Source of the DNA: Ornithinibacillus caprae
Lineage (GTDB): Bacteria > Bacillota > Bacilli > Bacillales > Amphibacillaceae
Length of the DNA stretch: 64,000 bases
Assembly (NCBI RefSeq): GCF_009728145.1
Contig: NZ_WOCA01000007.1
Span: 142,867-206,866, forward strand
Direction of reading: 5' to 3'
The position numbers and the translations under genes are program-made. How positions within the stretch are numbered: the stretch's first letter is position 1; each line of letters begins with the position of its first letter. This document shows, in pieces, positions 25,894 to 35,071 of the stretch. The notes under the pieces were generated by a model. The model saw nothing but the letters and a program-made list of their open reading frames with translations, made no database searches and was not told where the DNA came from.

Positions 25894-26051
25894 AAGGAAA
25901 ACTCCTAATACTATCTATTGTTTTTGTTACGTTAATAGTAACTGCTTTATTATGGTTGTACATTAAAGATTTCATAGAAAAGCATGATATTGATGAAAAT
26001 GCGAATGGTTATTATATCATGCATATTAAAGAGGATGTACAGAGAACCTAA
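25890..26051 (+). CDS. Small single-pass membrane protein coupled to DAO gene
   Basis: 53 aa, TTG start overlapping the oxidoreductase stop codon (TTGA), with GGAGGAGGGG placed 5 nt upstream inside the preceding gene. One hydrophobic segment (residues 5-25) is followed by an acidic, probably extracellular or cytoplasmic tail containing DIDENANGYYIMHIKED. Tight coupling suggests a link to the oxidoreductase. No family known. Confidence 0.65.
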   Translation: MKGKLLILSIVFVTLIVTALLWLYIKDFIEKHDIDENANGYYIMHIKEDVQRT

Positions 26052-26101
26052 ACGAATATTGTTTAGTTATGATCACAAGAAAATTTTAGAAAATAGTGGA
26101 A

Positions 26102-26136
26102 TGAGGAACCGATAGATCTATGAAGTGGTTCCTCAT
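26102..26136. terminator. Hairpin between convergent genes
   Basis: TGAGGAACC/GGTTCCTCA, perfect 9-bp stem with a 17-nt loop, between the small DAO-coupled gene and the YczE-type gene. T runs are poor, so efficiency is doubtful. Confidence 0.5.
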
Positions 26137-26164
26137 TTCACAGAAAAAGGCATATACTTTTCAA

Positions 26165-26803
26165 CTATCTAGCTTTTGATTTTATTAAATTCTCTTCCGC
26201 ACTTAAACGATCTATCAATCTCACAAAGTGTAAATATGCATACTGAAATAATGGACTCTGTATGAAGGTAAAAATGAAAGTAAATACGAAGACCGGTCCT
26301 CCTAAAAGCAATCCTCCTACAAGAACAGAACTTTCCGTAATGATTCGTACTCTCCTAATTGGTGCTCCTAATTTTTCTGATACCGAAAGCATAAAACCAT
26401 CTCTTGGTCCAGATCCGACTCTTGCAGCATTATAAACTCCACCAGCTATGCCCATCAAAACAATCCCAACGAGCATAGTAATCATATCTATCCATGTATG
26501 TGTAGCCTTTGGTAAAAAATCAAGCCACAAAAAAAGATCAACAAATGACCCTACTATAAAAGCATTCAAGAAGGTACCTAATTTGATATACGATTTATCA
26601 AGAACCCACGTAACAATAATTAGCATCATACCGATCAGTATATTCCATGTACCAATTGACAGGCCAATTTTTTCAAAGAGGCCCACACTCAATACATCCC
26701 ATGGATGGACCCCTAAATGTTGAACATTAATGGTAACCGAAATACCTAAACTAAAAAAGATAAGCCCAACGATAAAGAAGGTCCAACGTATCACGTAGTT
26801 CAT
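26165..26803 (-). CDS. YczE/YitT-type membrane protein
   Basis: 212 aa with five or six hydrophobic segments. The signature GLGISVTINVQHLGVHPWDVL-like stretch near residue 22 and GGVYNAARVGSGPRDG near 123 mark the YczE/YyaS group. B. subtilis YczE affects a biosynthetic enzyme; a general role is unknown. Start chosen at the ATG following GGGGGAG; the frame also allows an earlier TTG. Confidence 0.82.
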   Translation of the reverse strand: MNYVIRWTFFIVGLIFFSLGISVTINVQHLGVHPWDVLSVGLFEKIGLSIGTWNILIGMMLIIVTWVLDKSYIKLGTFLNAFIVGSFVDLFLWLDFLPKATHTWIDMITMLVGIVLMGIAGGVYNAARVGSGPRDGFMLSVSEKLGAPIRRVRIITESSVLVGGLLLGGPVFVFTFIFTFIQSPLFQYAYLHFVRLIDRLSAEENLIKSKAR

Positions 26804-26900
26804 TTTACTCTCCCCCAATTTTGCTTAATCCTTATCATGAGGGATTTGTTGATGATATGCAAGAAAAAAACATGCCAAACATAACTTGTTAAGCGCGCAT

Positions 26901-28565
26901 TTAGATATACTTCAATTTATAATTATTTCCACCCATATCTTTCACTTCATAAAGAGCTTCATCTGCTGTCTTTAGTAAGTTTTGCACAGACTCTGCTTTG
27001 AAACTTGAAATAGCTATACCAACACTAGCCCTAATAAATATCGAATTATTATCAATATCCCATGGTTGTTCTAACACCTTTATAATCCTTCTAGCTACAT
27101 TTGATACATTTTGTATGATGTCAATTTTAGGAATAAAAATAGCAAATTCATCCCCTCCTAAACGAGCAAATGTATCACCTTCTCTGATCACTTGATTTAC
27201 TCGTTTTGAAAATTCTTTTAAGAATTCATCACCAACATCATGACCATACGTATCATTAATTGGTTTAAGTTTGTCAAGGTCGATCATAATAACAGCAAAC
27301 CGATTTTTAAGACTTCGTTTTTCGCTTAACGATTTCTCTAGATTCTCAATAAAGTATCTTCGGTTTGGTAATCCAGTTAATTCATCATGATAAGCAAATG
27401 CCTCTAACTTAGATTCATAGTTTTTACGTGTAGAAATATCACGAGAGACAACTACCATTTGTTTAAAATTATGATGATCATCATATACTGGTGAACCATG
27501 TAACTCAGACCAAATGTATCCTTCCGTTTCATGCTTTTGTCTAAATTGTTCTTTCCATGGTTCCCCTTTTTTCTTAGATAAATAGAAGGTTTTCTTTAGA
27601 TGCTCTATATCATCAGGATAAATATTATGATAGAATTTCTTTCCTAAAAATTCATCCCGAGTGAACCCTAGTACATCTTTATAGGAAGGTGAGGCATAAA
27701 TATATTCTCCTTCACTGTTCAGCATCGTAATGAGGTCTCTCGAATGTTCTGTAATAATCTCAAATATATTTTCACTCTCATTGTACTTATCCTTAAACTT
27801 AATTTGTTCAGTAATATCCTTACAGATAACATAAACTCCAACAATTTCTTCTTTTACAACGATTGGAGAAAACTTAGCAACCAATTCTACCTTTTTACGA
27901 TCTTTGTTCTTAATTGTAAGACGAAATTCTTCTGGAACCCCATTTAATGCTTGCTCATAATATTTTTTCGCTTTCTTTATTTGACCTGGAAAAATTAGTC
28001 GCAAATAAGAGCTACCTGTCAGGTCATGAATGTGGTATCCAGTCATTGTTTCCAAAGAATGATTGCCTGTAATCAGTAATCCATTAATATCTAGCGTTAT
28101 AACAGCATCTAAGTTGTAATCAAATAGAGATTGATATCTTTCCTTTCCCTCAATTAACATCTCCTTAGACTTTTCTGCTACCTTTTCCGCCTTTTTTTGT
28201 TCTGTTATATCTTTCACAACACCAACAATATGGGTACATTCATTATGTTCATTGTAAATAGGACTAAGAGTGTTTTCTCCATAACGAATTTCACCCTTAA
28301 TGGAGGGGTAATCATCCTCATAAACTACTATTTCCTTCGACCTAAGAACTGCATTATATTTATCTATTAAAAAGCTAGCTTTTTCTTTCGGTAAAACGTC
28401 TTGAAATGTTTTTCCTATGATAGAGTCCGTAAAGCCCGCAAGTTCTTTAACAACCTGGTTAATAAACTTATAGATAAATTGGCCATTATCTACTTCCATT
28501 ACATAGACCATATCCTTTATTCCGTTCATTAAAATGTTACTATAAAACAAATCTCTATCGACCAT
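26901..28565 (-). CDS. PAS-PAS-PAS-GGDEF diguanylate cyclase
   Basis: 554 aa. Three PAS/PAC units (about residues 5-125, 140-258 and 262-380, each ending in DITE- or DIST-type PAC motifs) precede a GGDEF domain (385-550) with an intact RLGGDEFAIF active site and DELTGLPNRR at its start. It should make cyclic di-GMP in response to a signal sensed by the PAS domains. No signal peptide or membrane segment: cytoplasmic. No EAL domain. I start at the ATG at 28565; a GTG ten codons upstream is possible. Confidence 0.88.
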   Translation of the reverse strand: MVDRDLFYSNILMNGIKDMVYVMEVDNGQFIYKFINQVVKELAGFTDSIIGKTFQDVLPKEKASFLIDKYNAVLRSKEIVVYEDDYPSIKGEIRYGENTLSPIYNEHNECTHIVGVVKDITEQKKAEKVAEKSKEMLIEGKERYQSLFDYNLDAVITLDINGLLITGNHSLETMTGYHIHDLTGSSYLRLIFPGQIKKAKKYYEQALNGVPEEFRLTIKNKDRKKVELVAKFSPIVVKEEIVGVYVICKDITEQIKFKDKYNESENIFEIITEHSRDLITMLNSEGEYIYASPSYKDVLGFTRDEFLGKKFYHNIYPDDIEHLKKTFYLSKKKGEPWKEQFRQKHETEGYIWSELHGSPVYDDHHNFKQMVVVSRDISTRKNYESKLEAFAYHDELTGLPNRRYFIENLEKSLSEKRSLKNRFAVIMIDLDKLKPINDTYGHDVGDEFLKEFSKRVNQVIREGDTFARLGGDEFAIFIPKIDIIQNVSNVARRIIKVLEQPWDIDNNSIFIRASVGIAISSFKAESVQNLLKTADEALYEVKDMGGNNYKLKYI

Positions 28566-28843
28566 TATTATCACGCTCTTTGTTAAAATTTTCACGAGCC
28601 AAGTAGTTAATTTCTTCTAATTTCACTATACCACATTACGTTAAATATAGGTATATTTACCTGTATTATTTTTCAGAAAAATTCAATCAATGAGCGGATA
28701 AAAATAATTTAATCATTTTCTTACAAAATAGTCTTCCCAAAATTTTCACTGTCATGCATTTTCCTACCTTAACTAAAGTTGTAAATAAATGACTCGAATA
28801 TAAAAGCGAGAAAAACACAACGTAAAGTTAAAAGGAGGGATTG

Positions 28844-30082
28844 ATGCTGAGAATAATATTTCATTTCATCATTATACTTTTGCTAACCGGTACTGGATGT
28901 ACCTCAAATGAATCACAACACGAAACCAAAGAAACGCCTTCTTCATTTGAAAACACAAATAATCAAGGCGATCAAATAAATAATTATAAATTGAAAAACG
29001 CCACTGACAATGAAGTGACTAACAAAGACGAAGAAGCACAACAAAATGAACCATCAAAAGAAGAACAGCAACTAACAACGGAAGAACCTAAAAAACCAGG
29101 TAAGAAAGACGTAAAAGGTATTTACCTCAATCGAAATTCAATTAAAGATGAAAATATTGAAACGTATATTGACTTAGTGAAATCCTCAAACCTTAACGCA
29201 GTTGTCATTGATATTAAAGATGACTACGGTAAACTTAGCTATGACTCCAATGTCGACCGTGTAGATGAAGTTGGCTCTGACTCTGACCCCACTGTTGCTG
29301 ACCTTCAGTCATTCATACAGCGTTTAAAGGAAGAAGATATCTACACCATTGCTCGAATTGTTACTTTCAAGGATCCGTATTTAGCAGAGCATAAAAACGA
29401 ATTTGCGTTGAAGCGAAAAGATGGTACGATTTGGTCAGACAAGGCTGGTGTTAAATGGATTGATCCCTACAAAATGGAAATTTGGGAATATGTCACCGAT
29501 ATTGCTGTTGAAGTTGCTGAATTTGGCATAGATGAAATTCAGTATGACTATATCCGTTTCCCAGAAAATGCAAAACAGGTTGATCAAGAAGTAGCCTATG
29601 ATAACCCAGATAATCTTGAGAAAAGTGATGCAATCACAAACTTTTTAGCTGTTTCTAAAGAAAAATTGGCCCATTATCCTGTATATGTGTCAACGGATGT
29701 ATTTGGCTTAGTCACCACAGCAGAAAATGATATGGGGATTGGGCAAATTTGGGAAAAAATTTCACCAGTAGTCGATTATATTTCCCCAATGACCTATCCA
29801 TCGCATTATGCTCCTAATACGTATGGGATTGCTAACCCCGATGAACATCCCTATGATCTGATGAAAAAAGCCATGCAAGATGCAAAAGCGCGTAATGAAA
29901 AACTGAAAGAGAATGGTGAGAATCCAGCTATTATTCGACCATGGATTCAAGACTTTGATTATAAAAGCATTTACACTGAAGAAGATGTGAGAAATCAAAT
30001 TAAAGCTATTGAAGAAGAAGGGATTACCCAGTATCTTCTTTGGAATGCCAAGAATGAATACACGAAAGCAGCATTTTCTTAA
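28844..30082 (+). CDS. Lipoprotein with DUF4015 glycoside hydrolase-like domain
   Basis: 412 aa. A lipoprotein signal ends in LTGTGC (C19). Residues 20-90 are a disordered spacer rich in E, N, K and Q. The catalytic-like domain begins KDVKGIYLNRNSI and has AVVIDIKDDYG, DEIQYDYIRFP, STDVFGLV and YISPMTYPSHY, the DUF4015 TIM-barrel pattern with conserved D/E residues. It probably acts on an extracellular polysaccharide. AAGGAGGG precedes the ATG by 5 nt. Confidence 0.88.
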   Translation: MLRIIFHFIIILLLTGTGCTSNESQHETKETPSSFENTNNQGDQINNYKLKNATDNEVTNKDEEAQQNEPSKEEQQLTTEEPKKPGKKDVKGIYLNRNSIKDENIETYIDLVKSSNLNAVVIDIKDDYGKLSYDSNVDRVDEVGSDSDPTVADLQSFIQRLKEEDIYTIARIVTFKDPYLAEHKNEFALKRKDGTIWSDKAGVKWIDPYKMEIWEYVTDIAVEVAEFGIDEIQYDYIRFPENAKQVDQEVAYDNPDNLEKSDAITNFLAVSKEKLAHYPVYVSTDVFGLVTTAENDMGIGQIWEKISPVVDYISPMTYPSHYAPNTYGIANPDEHPYDLMKKAMQDAKARNEKLKENGENPAIIRPWIQDFDYKSIYTEEDVRNQIKAIEEEGITQYLLWNAKNEYTKAAFS

Positions 30083-30112
30083 CCGCTAGACAATTTGTCT
30101 GCGGTTTTTTTA
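30082..30112 (+). terminator. Terminator of the DUF4015 lipoprotein gene
   Basis: ACCGC...GCGGT with an inner AGACAA/TTGTCT stem, followed by T8. Confidence 0.85.
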
Positions 30113-30146
30113 ATTTTGATCATATGTCTTCCATAAAGTGAATCTT

Positions 30147-30277
30147 CAATCAGTGGGGGTTTCCTCATCCCCCACTGATTGTTAGATGAACGAATCGGAC
30201 ATTTACGGGCAGTTGATCCCCCACTTAACCTCCTTGGTTTATTCTCATAGGTTTGAAGTGGGGGTCTTACTGCCCGT
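30147..30277. repeat. Nested palindromic element in a 470-nt gap
   Basis: First a hairpin CAATCAGTGGGGG/CCCCCACTGATTG, then a second in which ACGGGCAG and CCCCCACTT pair with AAGTGGGGG and ACTGCCCGT-type partners on the far side of a 29-nt centre containing CCTCC. GC is well above the surroundings. No open frame. The layout (sub-terminal palindromes, no terminal repeats) recalls non-autonomous IS200/IS605 relatives, or a structured RNA. The rest of the gap up to 30584 shows nothing else. Confidence 0.5.
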
Positions 30278-30584
30278 TATATGCGGGATAAATGCGCAGA
30301 CTAACAGAAACAGGTCAAGAAAGGTATCATGTTTGACATAGAAAAACAAGTTATGTGTTCCAGCTTTTGTTACGATTATTAGTTTGTTCGGTTTATTCTA
30401 CTTTATCCATAATTTATATTGATTGGTACCATTTTTCATATGGAAATTAAGCCGTCTGTGGTGTATTTTTAGAAACCACAGTATGAAGTAATTTAATTTT
30501 AATGCCGCTTTTTATTTTAATAGCACCATACAATACGAATAGAGCCATAATTAAAACCGCCCCTATAAAAGGAGCGGCTTTAAA

Positions 30585-33500
30585 CTATCCTGCTAAATCA
30601 TCTACTGGTGTATTCACTTTTTTCTTTCTCCGAAACACACGATGAAACCCATTTCCGATACTGTGAAAGATTCGGTATACAGCTGGAATGAGTACTAGCG
30701 TAATGAATGTGGCAAATAATAATCCAGAAATGATCGCTGTTGCCATTGGTGCTTGATAATTTCCTGCTGTACCTGAAGCAAGAGCAAGTGGCAACATACC
30801 CCCAGTAGTTGTTAATGTCGTCATGAAAATTGGTCGAATCCTATTTCTTCCTGCTTCCGAAATAGCATCAACTAATGTATTTCCTCTCCGAAGCAATTGA
30901 TTCGTACGATCAATTAAGAGAATCGCATTATTTAACACAATTCCAATTAGCATAATGACTCCCATTCCAGACATAACACTAAGCTCCTGTTGTGTTATGA
31001 AAAGCCCAATAATTACTCCTACAATCGTCATTGGAATAACCGACATTACAATGAATGGTTGCGCTAAATGATTAAATTGTACAGCCATTACAAGGTAAAC
31101 CAGAAAGATTGATATTGCTAAAATGATAACCATATCTTGTATAAGCTCTTGCTGTACTTCTAGGTCACCAGCAACATCAATTTCGTAGCCAACTGGAGTT
31201 TCAAATTCATCCATTAGATTCTGTACTTCTCGATTTAATGTCCCTAAGTCTGTATTACTTGTATCGGCAGAAACGGTTATATAACGTTCACCATTATGAT
31301 GCGAGATTTCATTTGGAACTTCGAGTTCCTCCAATTCAATGAAAGCAGATAATGGTTCTTCTCCATTTAGTGTAGGAACTCTTAAAGAGAACAAATTATC
31401 TTGTGTAGTGGTCTGTTCATCCCATTTAATGATTAATGGAATATCTTTTTCATCAAGTTGAACCTCACCAACTGGCATGTTTAAAAATGCTTGTTGGATG
31501 AACTGTCTAATGTAATTATTCGTTAAACCTTCATCTTCTATTACATCTTCTTTTAACGAAATTACCTTTTCAATAGAGGTTCTCTCAATGGAAGTCGTTA
31601 CTGCTTCAATGCCACCTATACTTTCTAATTCTTTACTGAAGTCCTCACCAATTGCTTGAAGTTGTTCAAAGTCTTCTCCACTTATTTGTATTTGAACTGG
31701 TAATCCTGTACTTACCGACATCATACTTTGAACACTGTTGATTGGCGTTTCATCTGCTAAATCTCGTAATGTCTGTAATATATCCTCATTCACTTCATCT
31801 TGTTCTCTTGTTACTTCTTCACCTTTGGTCATATTTATCATGCTATAAAAAGAACCGCTTTCATCGATGATATGATTTGATTCTACATCCTCTATACCTA
31901 TTAGCGTTTCATTAATCTTTTGTGCGAGTTCTTCTCTTTCTTCCACGGTAATACCTGGTTCAATTTCAATAAATAACTCAGAATATCGATTTAACATATC
32001 AGGCATGATATTCATTGGTATTTTTGGTACTAGAAAGAATGAACCAATAAATAAGATAAAGAAAATAGCAACTACTGTAAAGCTATTCCTCTTTTTCTTT
32101 ACGATCCAACCAGTAAATCGACCATAACTGTTTACGATCACAGACTCTCTTTTCTTCCTTCTTCTAAGCTTAAGGAATTTATCTGCTAATGAAGGAATCA
32201 AAGTGAATGATACGACAACAGAACTAATTAGGGTAGTAGCAACTACGACAGATAATAGGATCATGAATTCTCCCATTTCCCCACCCATGATTCCTATTGG
32301 TAAAAACACAACAATCGTTGTTAGCATAGAAGCGATTACTGCTGTTGCAACTTCCTTGGTTCCATTAATCACTGCTTTAAGCGAGTCTAATCCTTCTTCT
32401 TTCTTTCTATAAATGGATTCCAAGATAACAATAGCTGAATCGACCATCATTCCAATACCTAAACCTAAACCGATTAAGGTTAAGATATTAAAGCTATAAT
32501 CTAAAACCCACATGGTTATAAATGTAAGTAAAATAGAAGTTGGAATCGAGATACTAATAATAACTGTTGCCCTAACATTGCGTAGAAATAGCAATAAAAT
32601 AACGATAGCTAAAATACCACCAAGTAGTATGTTGCTAGAAACACCATCAATAGAATCCTCGATATAATCCGCTTGGGCAACCATTTCATTTAATTCAAAT
32701 CCCTCAACAAGACCTTCTTCCCGAATATCCTCTACTTCAGCACGAACTGCTTCAGCCATTTCTATTTGTGTGGTATTCGCCGAACGCCCAACCTGGATGA
32801 ATATAAAGTCTTTGGTTCCATTTTTCCATACATAGGACGAAGACTCTAATGGTTGTAAAGATACACTAGCAATCTCATCTAATGTAATATAGCCTGATTG
32901 AGTTGGGAGTTGAATCTTTTCAATATCTTCGGAAGACCGGAACTTCGTTTGCCATCGTAAAGTTGGTTGATCTTGTTCATCCGTTAACTCTCCAAGCGTT
33001 GATTCCGTATTACTTTCCTGAATTTGTGAAATGATTTGAGAGCTATCTAAACCATGTTCACGAACCGCTTCTCGATCTAATGTAATCTCCATTTCATATG
33101 CTTGATTTCCCATTAGGGCAACATCGCTAACTTCTTTTAGCCCCTCCAAGCGTGGTTCTATAATTTCCTCAGCAAATTCAGTCATGTCATCCATTTCACC
33201 ATTGGAAATATCCATATAAAATTCATAACTTTGTGTTGTTCCAATTTGATCCGTTAGAACTTCCGTTATTCCTGATATATCAGCAGTAGTTGATTGTACT
33301 ATAGATGACACTTCTTTTGAAACCTCATCACCTCTACCAGTTTCAATCATGACATAGATCGTACTTTGTCCGATCGCTGTCGTTGAATCAATATCTTCTA
33401 CACCATCAATTCCTTGAATAACTTGTTCTAATGGATAGGTTATTGTTCTTTCAACCTCGGCTGCAGGCATGTCTCCTGCACTAATAATTGCATAGGCTTG

Positions 33501-33623
33501 ATCAAACTCAATTTCAGGTAAAAGAACTTGATCAAGCTTCGTAATGGAATATCCACCTAGAATAATGATCAAGACAGTAACTAAGCTAACTAAAATCTTT
33601 CTTTTTAAAATAAATTTTAACAA
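30585..33623 (-). CDS. RND efflux pump, SwrC-like
   Basis: 1012 aa, full length for an HAE1-type RND permease, with one N-terminal segment, a large outer loop, a block of segments near residues 330-480, a second loop and a final block near 860-990. Motifs include GAGMMVDSAIVILE-like GIGMMVDSAIVILESIY (near 390) with conserved D, and a basic C terminus. In Gram-positive bacteria such pumps (B. subtilis SwrC) export surfactin or drugs. It starts with TTG 8 nt after AGGAGGAA. No membrane-fusion protein gene adjoins. Confidence 0.9.
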   Translation of the reverse strand: MLKFILKRKILVSLVTVLIIILGGYSITKLDQVLLPEIEFDQAYAIISAGDMPAAEVERTITYPLEQVIQGIDGVEDIDSTTAIGQSTIYVMIETGRGDEVSKEVSSIVQSTTADISGITEVLTDQIGTTQSYEFYMDISNGEMDDMTEFAEEIIEPRLEGLKEVSDVALMGNQAYEMEITLDREAVREHGLDSSQIISQIQESNTESTLGELTDEQDQPTLRWQTKFRSSEDIEKIQLPTQSGYITLDEIASVSLQPLESSSYVWKNGTKDFIFIQVGRSANTTQIEMAEAVRAEVEDIREEGLVEGFELNEMVAQADYIEDSIDGVSSNILLGGILAIVILLLFLRNVRATVIISISIPTSILLTFITMWVLDYSFNILTLIGLGLGIGMMVDSAIVILESIYRKKEEGLDSLKAVINGTKEVATAVIASMLTTIVVFLPIGIMGGEMGEFMILLSVVVATTLISSVVVSFTLIPSLADKFLKLRRRKKRESVIVNSYGRFTGWIVKKKRNSFTVVAIFFILFIGSFFLVPKIPMNIMPDMLNRYSELFIEIEPGITVEEREELAQKINETLIGIEDVESNHIIDESGSFYSMINMTKGEEVTREQDEVNEDILQTLRDLADETPINSVQSMMSVSTGLPVQIQISGEDFEQLQAIGEDFSKELESIGGIEAVTTSIERTSIEKVISLKEDVIEDEGLTNNYIRQFIQQAFLNMPVGEVQLDEKDIPLIIKWDEQTTTQDNLFSLRVPTLNGEEPLSAFIELEELEVPNEISHHNGERYITVSADTSNTDLGTLNREVQNLMDEFETPVGYEIDVAGDLEVQQELIQDMVIILAISIFLVYLVMAVQFNHLAQPFIVMSVIPMTIVGVIIGLFITQQELSVMSGMGVIMLIGIVLNNAILLIDRTNQLLRRGNTLVDAISEAGRNRIRPIFMTTLTTTGGMLPLALASGTAGNYQAPMATAIISGLLFATFITLVLIPAVYRIFHSIGNGFHRVFRRKKKVNTPVDDLAG

Positions 33624-33837
33624 CCGTATTCCTCCTGTTTTATATACTTTTCCATATCTAAAAAATGTCTGTCTTAGTGGTTTGCATGAACCAACTCTAA
33701 TTATTCCTATAAAGAGTTTGACATTATTCCAAATATTTCCGACTCATAATACGAATTATACACATTTATGTTTCATTAATGGATGAAATATAACAAAATA
33801 TAGAGAAATTTTACATTTATTTAAATTATGTTTATAG

Positions 33838-34075
33838 AATGTGGAGCACAATCCTAGCGAAGGAAATACACGTAGAATCATCCTGTGGGGAAACGAAGAA
33901 TTTCAGTCTCCACAGGAAGCGTTCTGCGCCACCGTGAAGGCTTAGCGCGAGCCCACTGCTAGACTCTGTGAAAGTGAATGTAAGGAGCTTGAATAGATGT
34001 TTCTCTTGTGCTGAAAGTAAAAGCGAAGTGTATTTTCGGAGCGGTGTTGCAAGCTTTACATTCCGACTTAGTTAT
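33838..34075. repeat. GC-rich Bacillaceae-type intergenic repeat, degenerate
   Basis: About 235 nt, GC-richer than its flanks, containing CCTGTGGGGAAACGAAG with the facing CAGTCTCCACAGGAAGCG (a CCTGTGG/CCACAGG stem) and later GCGAGCCCACTGC and AAAGCGAAGTGTATT. Related sequences (hairpins around CTCCACAGG with GCGCGCCC) are common between genes of Bacillaceae and are generally unassigned. No open frame. Confidence 0.5.
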
Positions 34076-34136
34076 TTTAAAGCAAATGTTATTGTGCATT
34101 TTACATCTAATTAGCAAAACTGATCTGCTCAAAAGA

Positions 34137-34172
34137 AAAATTCTTCAATTAGAATTCTAACTGAAGAATTTT
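34137..34172 (-). terminator. Terminator after the STM3941-type gene
   Basis: AAAATTCTTCA/TGAAGAATTTT, perfect 11-bp stem, T-rich on both sides. Confidence 0.65.
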
Positions 34173-34253
34173 GAATCATAGTTTGGATTTTTATTAAATA
34201 GAAACTGTTGCCCCAGCTTCTTTGAGTTTAGTGAGTAACTTACCTTGGTTACC

Positions 34254-34772
34254 TTATGCTTCTTTTTCCTCTAATCGACAATTAATCACTTCAACCAGTT
34301 CTTCTAATGAACAATCAAGAATCTTAATCGGGATATTTGCTTGGGTATCTAATAAGCCCTTATTCATACGATTCAACAATCTCTTCACCCCTGTTGCACG
34401 ATTAATGATTAACTCTGGGTCCTTAGTGTAGATTCCTAAATAATGTTGTCCACCGAAACTAACAAAATCAATGCCTGACAACTCTTCCCACTTAATTAAA
34501 CCAGCACCTATATAACTAGAATGATCGGTAATTCCTTCATCGGAAATAATTAATGCTGGTTTGCGTTTTATGAAAACCCTTATATAGTAGAGCATGCATA
34601 GCCCAAAAATTAAAAACGTAATAAGACCAATAACCCTTAACCAGAAACCTGTTGTTCCTTCCTCCATTCCACCTACAGCATAAAAAATTATCCCTAGTAC
34701 TACAAAAATCAAGGAAGCAAATCCTAATAAAACTATTCTTCCCCTCTTTGGATAGATAACTAATTCATTCAT
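34254..34772 (-). CDS. STM3941-like membrane protein
   Basis: 172 aa. Two hydrophobic segments (residues 12-32 and 43-65) are followed by a PH-like C-terminal domain (KPALIISDEGITDHSSYIGAG then IKWEELSGIDF) typical of the STM3941 family. Function unknown. AAGGGGGAG precedes the ATG. After the TAA the same frame stays open for 19 further codons (see findings). Confidence 0.75.
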   Translation of the reverse strand: MNELVIYPKRGRIVLLGFASLIFVVLGIIFYAVGGMEEGTTGFWLRVIGLITFLIFGLCMLYYIRVFIKRKPALIISDEGITDHSSYIGAGLIKWEELSGIDFVSFGGQHYLGIYTKDPELIINRATGVKRLLNRMNKGLLDTQANIPIKILDCSLEELVEVINCRLEEKEA

Positions 34773-34996
34773 TTTATATCTCCCCCTTCTAATTCACCAT
34801 TAATATATCTATTTATAAAATATAGTCAAGAGTATATAGCACTAATTGTTGGTAAATTTTGAGGTTGTTTTTATAATAACTTGATCGATACTAAACCTTT
34901 GTGATCTTTAGAAATTTGAGTATACTATATTTCCTCTTCAGTAGAAGTTTCCAACAATTCTGTATACGCTTCGTGTAGAAAAATAGTAGATAACAC
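34773..34996. other. Non-coding gap
   Basis: AT-rich stretch between the STM3941-type gene and the terminator of the Bce-like operon. No frame or strong structure seen. Confidence 0.5.
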
Positions 34997-35033
34997 AAAA
35001 AGGCTAGACATGAATACTAGTCTAGTCTTTTTG
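34997..35033 (-). terminator. Terminator of the Bce-like operon
   Basis: AGACTAGAC pairs with GTCTAGCCT (one mismatch) and is flanked by A5 and T5. Confidence 0.75.
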
Positions 35034-35071
35034 CCATAGTCTCCGCACAAAAGAACGAGATAATTCCTGTC

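Noticed and set aside
30585..33623. Heavy-metal RND pump
   Set aside because: No metal-binding motifs and no partner outer-membrane or periplasmic genes; the HAE1/SwrC pattern fits better.
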